From contig NC_089736.1 of assembly GCF_035083965.1 (NCBI RefSeq), positions 4,405,501-4,469,500 of the forward strand: DNA of 64,000 nucleotides, in the 5' to 3' direction. Shown in pieces: positions 57,711 through 64,000 of the stretch; position 1 is the first letter of the stretch; each line of letters opens with the position of its first letter. This DNA is from Branchiostoma lanceolatum (lineage: Eukaryota > Chordata > Leptocardii > Amphioxiformes > Branchiostomatidae). Position numbers and translations under genes: made by a program. A model generated the notes under the pieces. That model worked only from the letters and a program-made list of their open reading frames with translations, searched no databases and was not told the DNA's origin.

Positions 57711-60413
57711 CTGAGAAGAAAGCCACATTTTTTTTTCATATATTGATTACTGTGGTATATGACTGCACTGAAATTTTTTAAGCTGAAAACGTGATTATAA
57801 ACAGACATTTGCTTCATAGTATCTGTATTTTGATCGTCTATGATATGTTAGAGGTATTGCATCATGAATCAGAATGTCTGGATATTCTTCATCTAGTTTC
57901 TCTAATCACTAAATCATGAAAATTGCACAATGACAAAGTTTGTGCTAAGAGATCAGCACCGAGTTTCTTCATTTATTCATGTAATGCACACCAGTGGCGA
58001 AGAATCTTAATGTTTGGTGCACATGCTAATTATACCGTCCAGACGACACTGTTGCATCGAGTGCCTCGCACACTTGGCATACACAAAGATCGCAAGCTTG
58101 CAATTTAGTGGTCAACATTTGTCCTAATTACTTTCCTCGGCATTCAGAGCGAGTCAGTCTTTGTCTCCATATAAAGTGAATATTACACACAGCATCCTGA
58201 CGGCGAAAGTAACCACATGGTTAAGGTACTGTAGATTTGCCATTTCGCAGTGACCTGTCATCGGTAACGTATCTCACCGCAAAGATATGTTCTGTCTACT
58301 ACCACTCTTCAACCGCAAAGTCATAGAATACTAATTTATTTCATGATCATAACCGTGCAGCTAACTTACTGAATTTACAGTTACTGTACCATTAAAGCTA
58401 CGCAGTACCCAGTACCTCAGAATTGAATTAACCTTTCTCTTTGCATTGGGTAACAGTTATGTCCAATACACATATTTAGAATGCCTCTTTCTACAGTAAA
58501 GAAGCTTTCAAGCATGTTCTCACAGTAATTTGTTATCATTCGTCACATCAGCAAAACCTTGGTTTGCAATTCGGTAGGGTTGCCTCACTCTAAAAGAATT
58601 TCTTCCTCCTGTTTAACATACGACGTAGGCCTTGAAATGAAGAAAATGCATAATGTACTCTGACTATGTCAACTGCAATGTTGGAACGAAGCCAAGTCAC
58701 GCACCTACCCTAGTCACATCTTTACTTCCTTGTTGTACTTCCTGCATTAGTATAGAACTAAAGTGAGGTCTTATAAGTAAACACAAAATGTTTCAATACC
58801 CCACACTTATTCATCACACTAATACCATATGTCAGTTGCATGATTCAGATGTTGTTTTTCTGATGAAGTTTTATGGATTTCTATCATCATAAAAACTTCG
58901 TTGAGCCTATCAATGTACTTGAGAGTTGTTTAGGAATTATATCATAGCCTGTCTGTGATGCTAGTAGTTAAGAAACGTTTTGGGAAAATGTGTAATGTGC
59001 AGTGTAATGTAATGCATTATAAACATTAGGCGTGGGTTGGTAATATAATCATTCTAAACGGATCAGACGAAGAAGACTTGGAAGGGGTGGGAATTGAAAA
59101 AAAATGTACAGATGATGTACAAACTGAAAAGTACTACTAATTTGTACATGGATATTACCAGCAAGTATTATGGTAAAATTCACTGTTACAAGCCGTTTTC
59201 AACGTATGTACTTCCAAAAACTGTTCAAGGCCATTCATTTTCTTCTAGTCTGTGCACGTTTCAACAAGCAACACACACAATGTCTACTACCGTCTGTACT
59301 AATACATAACAATCATCGTCATAAATGACCTTTCGAGAACAGAATAATTAAAACATAACACAAGAATCACCGAGTCAAATGGCAGAAAAAAAATGCAATT
59401 AAAGAACGCCAGGGTTAGACTACCTATGTTTTAACTTTTATAGATGACCTTGGTGGCCATCTTGTTTCCTTCGCTAAGCTCTTCCTACCTTGCACCTGTT
59501 GACTGTTAAGCAAGCTAAAGCACAAATGTTACTTGCCCATATAAATAAATAAAGCTGTTACCTGTGTTTAGTTCTAGTGTCGTCTTCAAGGATAAAACTA
59601 GTTCTTAAAGCTTCACTGTAGCTATTTTCAAGGACAAAGCACCTGTAGAGCACCTGTGCTTGTTTCCCCCAGATGTCATCACCCAAGTGTAACTAGGCTT
59701 AAAGACACGAGTAGTCCGCTAAGCGGAACAGGTATGTAGCTGTAACGGGATATGCCTGTTTATTTTTGTCTTCGTTGTCTTGGCAAAAGCACATCATTGT
59801 TGACCTTTCTCCCCTGCTTACTATTCGTGAGGTGGCTGGATGTTATTTGATGTTACCCCTCTGCCCATTTCACCCGATCAGGACATTTAGGTGTACCAGT
59901 GTTGTTCGGCTGAGGCTATGTTTTATACCAAAACACAAAAGGAGGATTAATGAACACATGTTTTCTTTTTGTAAATGGCAAACATATTGTTCTGAAACAT
60001 AAGATGGTATCAAACTTGAGTTGCTGCTTATTGCTATAGTTCACTCCCTTTGCCTTAGGTATTGGAGGGAGAGATACAATGTTGTTTAGGAACTGTTTCT
60101 AAAAGCTAATGTTGCAATCTAAAATTCAAACTTTTGTAGTTGGTAACAGGCAGACCAGCTGAAGATGAGACCCCAAAAACCAGACTGTAGCCTGTTGGGG
60201 GGAAGAAGCAGACTTTGATCAGCAGAGCAGTGAAAGAAGATGGGGAGTTGTGAGTATGGTTTCTTTGTTAACACAAGACAACACCCTCATACAGAAGTAC
60301 ACTCACTCCCATTTCTATCTTGCCAACTCTACACTAAGTGTTTTAGACCCAGTCACTTAACCTTCACAACTCATATGACATCTTATGTGAGAATTTTAGT
60401 TTGATGTGATAAA
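57711..60413. other. Intergenic region upstream of gene C and 5' of the LINE
   Basis: No supported gene. It should contain a gene C 5' UTR exon and promoter, which I could not place. A splice-like block near 60143-60251 has stops in every frame, so I do not call an exon. The LINE 5' UTR may begin within the last few hundred bases. Confidence 0.45.
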
Positions 60414-62399
60414 ATGTTGTTTACTTTTGACCGAATATTACGTACAAGGTCAAGCGCTCAACATGGCGCCCAGCGCGTCAGTGACGCCGTCAACAGATTC
60501 CAGACAACCTGCCCAGAACAGCCTTTGTCTTCAACACCATGTCAGACCAACGTGACCGAGACACCAATTGTGCCTAAATCCACCATTCCAAGAACACTAC
60601 AGGGACTTGAAGACGCGAAAGAACAGATGCAACAGGAATTGGAAAATGGCGCGCAAACTGATGACGCCATAACCGCCGACCCACGCGACCCCCCGGTGAT
60701 TCCTCCGGCAGCCAACGTAACTTCTACAACAGACAAGTCGAGTAGTCCACAAAACGAAGCAGGTACGTCAAACCTTCCTCAAGGATACCTAGATCGTATG
60801 GTTTCCATTGAAAAATCCATCAAAGTGAGTGACTGTGCTTTCAGCGATCTACAGAAACAATACGTAGATACGATCGGTAAACTCAACGCCTTCAGGGATG
60901 ATCTGATCATGAAAGAAAAGGAACGAGAGAAGACCCATGCGAAGACAATGAACACCATATCTACACAGCTCGAAGCCGCTCAGAAGGCGCTTGAATCTCA
61001 CATCAGAAAGGCTACATCAAAACTACAGACCGACCTCACCAATTCTCGCAAAGACCTGGCCCAACAGAAAGAAAAACTCATAAAGGAGAAAGACGAAGCA
61101 ACCCAAGAGATCATGATCGAAAGAAACCTGTGGAGAGAGAGACATCGTGATATGTCTCTTAAAGTCGATGCCTTGTCTGCATCAAATGTTGAACTACAAG
61201 ACATTATAAAAAAACAAGATTCAGAAATCCAGGCACTTGTAAATAGATCAAAGGAGCTGGAAGAGAAGTTTGCATCTGGCCATTGTCATGTAACGAACTC
61301 TCTACACAACAAAGCCCCCTTTCCCCATGACAATGACGGGTCTATTTCACATGACAATAGCCATACTACCGTGAATCAGCAGAATAACAATTCAACCTTT
61401 GTTCTCGGCGTCCAAACGCCCGTTGTCAATGCCAAGATGTCTACATCTGTGAACACCCGCAAACTATCTGCAGACAACACCAACTTGAGAAGTGAGGATA
61501 TCGAGGGAGGTGTCAGAATCTTCGCGGATTCACTCTTCCGAGATGTTGATCCTAACCGAGCCTTCAAAGAAGAACGTACAAATATTCACAGAAGCAGTAC
61601 CATAACGGCGGCCATCGACAACATCAGCAACATCAAAGACTCCACAACTAAGACTGTTATTCTCCACGTCGGATCCAACGACCTAGATAACAGCAAAACA
61701 CACCCTGACTCAGTTCAAAGGACGCTCCGTAACACCAGCAAGCTACTCGAAACAACAAAGAAGTCCTTCCCGAATGCGAGGGTAGCTGTGTCCCAGGTAC
61801 TACAAAGAGGGTCGAACCACAATTCCACACTGAACACAAACATCAAAGCATACAATCAGGAGGTACTCAAACTATCAAAGAAATCAGACTTTATATACAT
61901 CAAACACAGGAAGCTGACCCAAGACAGGCGGCTTTATCTACAGGACCAAATCCATCTAGACCCCAGGAGTGGGACAAAACTCCTAGTAGCAGATGTAAAG
62001 CGAACTCTTGCATCACCGTCTATTCCACCAGCGAGCCCGGCACAGCCCCCCATGACGCGCCCACAACATGGACACCGTCCCTCCGGCCAGCATACTAACC
62101 CGGGATCTCTACCCACCGCCACCAATCGTGACAACGTCATCCCGTCACGAGGCGGTTTCAGAGGACAACCATTCAAGAATAGCGCCAACGCCGTGCCACT
62201 TGGACCAAGGATCACTCCTAGTCAACCATCTAAGAGTAGCTCGACAACAGGAGGCCAACAGGTTGGGGGAACTCAACACGTTACAACAACTTCGATCACC
62301 ACGCTGCAGCTACCGGTACGACCCAGCAAACAGGCCGCTCTACCATGGAAGGAGATCGGTAAACGCATCCGCAGAGCATGGGACATTCTTATATCCTGA
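60414..62399 (+). CDS. LINE ORF1, coiled coil plus SGNH-like domain
   Basis: A 661-codon intact frame. Residues about 130-290 are highly charged with a heptad-like coiled-coil character. Residues about 365-525 resemble an SGNH/GDSL esterase-like domain of the kind found in CR1/L2 ORF1 proteins: FADSLF (block I, Ala in place of the usual Gly), HVGSNDL (block III) and DQIHLD (block V Asp and His). The C-terminus is Pro/Gln-rich and basic. It acts as the RNA-binding partner of ORF2 in target-primed reverse transcription. No zinc knuckle was seen. An intact frame suggests a young copy. Confidence 0.8.
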   Translation: MLFTFDRILRTRSSAQHGAQRVSDAVNRFQTTCPEQPLSSTPCQTNVTETPIVPKSTIPRTLQGLEDAKEQMQQELENGAQTDDAITADPRDPPVIPPAANVTSTTDKSSSPQNEAGTSNLPQGYLDRMVSIEKSIKVSDCAFSDLQKQYVDTIGKLNAFRDDLIMKEKEREKTHAKTMNTISTQLEAAQKALESHIRKATSKLQTDLTNSRKDLAQQKEKLIKEKDEATQEIMIERNLWRERHRDMSLKVDALSASNVELQDIIKKQDSEIQALVNRSKELEEKFASGHCHVTNSLHNKAPFPHDNDGSISHDNSHTTVNQQNNNSTFVLGVQTPVVNAKMSTSVNTRKLSADNTNLRSEDIEGGVRIFADSLFRDVDPNRAFKEERTNIHRSSTITAAIDNISNIKDSTTKTVILHVGSNDLDNSKTHPDSVQRTLRNTSKLLETTKKSFPNARVAVSQVLQRGSNHNSTLNTNIKAYNQEVLKLSKKSDFIYIKHRKLTQDRRLYLQDQIHLDPRSGTKLLVADVKRTLASPSIPPASPAQPPMTRPQHGHRPSGQHTNPGSLPTATNRDNVIPSRGGFRGQPFKNSANAVPLGPRITPSQPSKSSSTTGGQQVGGTQHVTTTSITTLQLPVRPSKQAALPWKEIGKRIRRAWDILIS

Positions 62400-62638
62400 T
62401 CTCTGGTTCCTTGAATGAACTTTGATTTGATCCGGTGAAAACATTTAACGCGACCGAGGTAAAGTCATTCCCTTTCTTCGGTTATACATTTTGCTATTCA
62501 CATATATTCTGTCCAGTTTTTTCATACTAGACGATGAATTATGTTCGTTTTTCTTTCTCCGTTTTCTATATTGTGTGACTATATGCCATAATAACCGACT
62601 CCGTGTAGCTATTATATACCCTCATTCAAATTCAGAGG

Positions 62639-64000
62639 ATGCCAAAAAAGTCTGCCCTAGTTTTTTCTTCTTGGAACATCCAAGGCAGCTGTTGTAAGAA
62701 ATTTAACGATGAAGAATTTATTTCCTATGTAGTAAATAGTGACGTTATTTGTGTCCAAGAGACCTGGTTGGACAGTCATGTAGAATTAGATATACCAGGT
62801 TATAGTGTTTTCTCTAGCAGTAGAATTAGAAGTAAAAGGGCAAAACGAAATTCGGGGGGTGTTGCAGTTTTTTTCAAAAGTTTGTACAGGAAAGGGATTT
62901 CTAAATTAGCCAGTAGTACGGTAGACAGTGTATGGTGCAAGTTTGATAAGTATTTTTTTGGTCTCGAAAATGACTTATATTTATGCAATGCCTATATCCC
63001 CCCCGAATCTTCTTTTAAATCGACTCAAGAATCTCCCTTTGAAATTCTCTCTAATGACATATGCAAATACTCTAATCTAGGTGACATCGCTGTGTTAGGC
63101 GATTTAAATGCAAGAACTGGCTTGCTAATAGAAAATTATTTTGACACTTTTGCGCTGGACAATCCTACATCGGACGGTATCAGTTTCACCAAAAGTAGAC
63201 ATAACAGAGATATCAAAGTTAATAACTATGGCAAAACATTGATAGATTTATGTTCAGCAGCGGATTTGACTATTCTAAATGGCAGATTCGCGGGGGACCT
63301 AAAAGGCGACTTTACCTGTTATCACTATAATGGATCTAGCGTTGTCGATTATTGTATTGTAAGCAAGTCTCTATTGTCCGATGTACAATATGTAAGTATT
63401 AGTCCAATCACCCAATTTTCCGACCATTGCCATGTTTCCTTGTCACTGTCAACAAAGTATTCCCCTCATGTTCCAAAAACTACCAACCAGATTAAACCCA
63501 AGCCAACAGCATTCATTTGGAACGATGAATCAAAATTAACATATCAAGGTATTCTAGATAATCAATATACAATTTCAGAATTTCAAAAATTTTGCCAAAC
63601 ATCTTTCTGTTCGACAGAAAAAGCTGTCACAAACTTCACAGATTTATTGTTAGACGTAGCTAAAAAGTCACTTAAAGCAAAGCCCATTAGACAAACAAAG
63701 AAACCCACAAAAAGCGGTAAGAAAAACAAAGCTTGGTTTGATCAGTGCTGTTGGTCTTCACGGCAACGTTTGAAAAGACTATCGCTGGCATTGAAGAAAG
63801 AACCGTGGCTAAAAGACACTAGAAACAAATATTTCACAGCTTTGCGTGACTACAAAAAACTCATCAAACAGCGTAAACGGAAGTACAATTCCGACCTTCT
63901 GTTAAAATTGGAACATTTTAACAAAAACAATCCAAAGGAGTTTTGGTCACTTTTAAAGTATTTGGACAAAGAAGTAAATGGAAAACACAAGTCAAATACT
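62639..64000 (+). CDS. LINE ORF2, endonuclease/reverse transcriptase (partial)
   Basis: Open from ATG 62639 to the last base of the window (454 codons), so truncated only by the window edge. The apurinic/apyrimidinic-type endonuclease fold shows SWNIQG (residues 11-16), QETW (40-43), GDLNAR (about 154) and SDHCH (about 261). These contain the Asn, Glu, Asp/Asn and Asp/His catalytic positions of the family. The basic linker with NPKEFWSLLK marks the approach to the reverse transcriptase, which lies beyond the window. ORF1 stops 239 bases upstream. CR1/L2-like clade is my best guess. Confidence 0.88.
   Translation, partial: MPKKSALVFSSWNIQGSCCKKFNDEEFISYVVNSDVICVQETWLDSHVELDIPGYSVFSSSRIRSKRAKRNSGGVAVFFKSLYRKGISKLASSTVDSVWCKFDKYFFGLENDLYLCNAYIPPESSFKSTQESPFEILSNDICKYSNLGDIAVLGDLNARTGLLIENYFDTFALDNPTSDGISFTKSRHNRDIKVNNYGKTLIDLCSAADLTILNGRFAGDLKGDFTCYHYNGSSVVDYCIVSKSLLSDVQYVSISPITQFSDHCHVSLSLSTKYSPHVPKTTNQIKPKPTAFIWNDESKLTYQGILDNQYTISEFQKFCQTSFCSTEKAVTNFTDLLLDVAKKSLKAKPIRQTKKPTKSGKKNKAWFDQCCWSSRQRLKRLSLALKKEPWLKDTRNKYFTALRDYKKLIKQRKRKYNSDLLLKLEHFNKNNPKEFWSLLKYLDKEVNGKHKSNT

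Larger units (their letters stand above)
60414..64000 (+). mobile_element. Non-LTR retrotransposon, CR1/L2-type, partial
   Basis: ORF1 and ORF2 are in order and both undamaged in this window, which indicates a recent insertion. The 5' boundary was not found. The 3' part, with the reverse transcriptase and tail, is outside the window. Confidence 0.85.

Noticed and set aside
56125..57714. 529-codon plus-strand frame opposite the gene C stalk
   Set aside because: It is the antisense of a 15-bp repeat and stays open only because the unit lacks stops. The minus strand has a signal peptide, SEA start and correct splice sites.
60143..60251. Exon-like block upstream of the LINE
   Set aside because: It has AG and GT edges, but every frame contains a stop and no partner exon was found.

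Overview
The window looks like animal nuclear DNA. Genes are split by GT-AG introns in consistent phases, intergenic DNA is AT-rich and full of MITEs, SINEs and LINEs, and the proteins include secreted or membrane mucins with SEA and EGF modules. My best guess is an invertebrate deuterostome, probably a lancelet (Branchiostoma). This rests on gene content and repeat style, not on a database match.

Region 1 (about 0.7-20.7 kb) holds three genes of the fatty-acid alpha-dioxygenase (alpha-DOX) family of haem peroxidases. Copies 1 and 2 lie on the minus strand. They are a segmental tandem duplication (about 0.72-5.57 kb and 9.63-14.15 kb) that includes a shared 5' UTR exon and poly(A) signal. Copy 3 is on the plus strand, head to head with copy 2, and is more diverged. 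Each copy has one very large coding exon followed by two small ones. The distal and proximal haem histidine motifs are present in all three. Copies 1 and 2 end in a short hydrophilic tail, while copy 3 ends in a hydrophobic tail. Between and within them sit a 168-bp tandem repeat, a long inverted-repeat element, several MITEs and a tRNA-derived SINE.

Region 2 (about 20.7-27 kb) has no gene I can support. It is dominated by a 3.9-kb element with arms of about 1 kb in inverted orientation, carrying seven perfect 14-bp RFX/X-box-like palindromes.

Region 3 (about 27-57.7 kb) is an array of three minus-strand mucin-type receptor genes, here called A, B and C. Each encodes a signal peptide, a Ser/Thr-rich mucin stalk, a SEA-type module, an EGF-like module, a membrane helix and a cytoplasmic tail. 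A and B share exon phases, including an identical-length 39-nt mini-exon, and are clear paralogues. B carries a furin-type RRKR site in its SEA region. C has a 15-bp repeat stalk and a long tyrosine-rich tail with ITAM-like spacing, SH2-type sites and an SH3-type proline motif. Introns are crowded with transposon remnants, including a 3.7-kb TA-flanked element built from AAGAA/TTCTT-type repeats.

Region 4 (60.4-64 kb) is a non-LTR retrotransposon of CR1/L2 type. It has a coiled-coil plus SGNH-like ORF1 and an ORF2 with an apurinic-type endonuclease. ORF2 is still open at the window end.

How the genes might act together: the alpha-DOX enzymes would make 2-hydroperoxy fatty acids (oxylipins), and the mucin receptors would form or sense a surface glycocalyx. 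A joint role in epithelial defence is speculation from proximity only.
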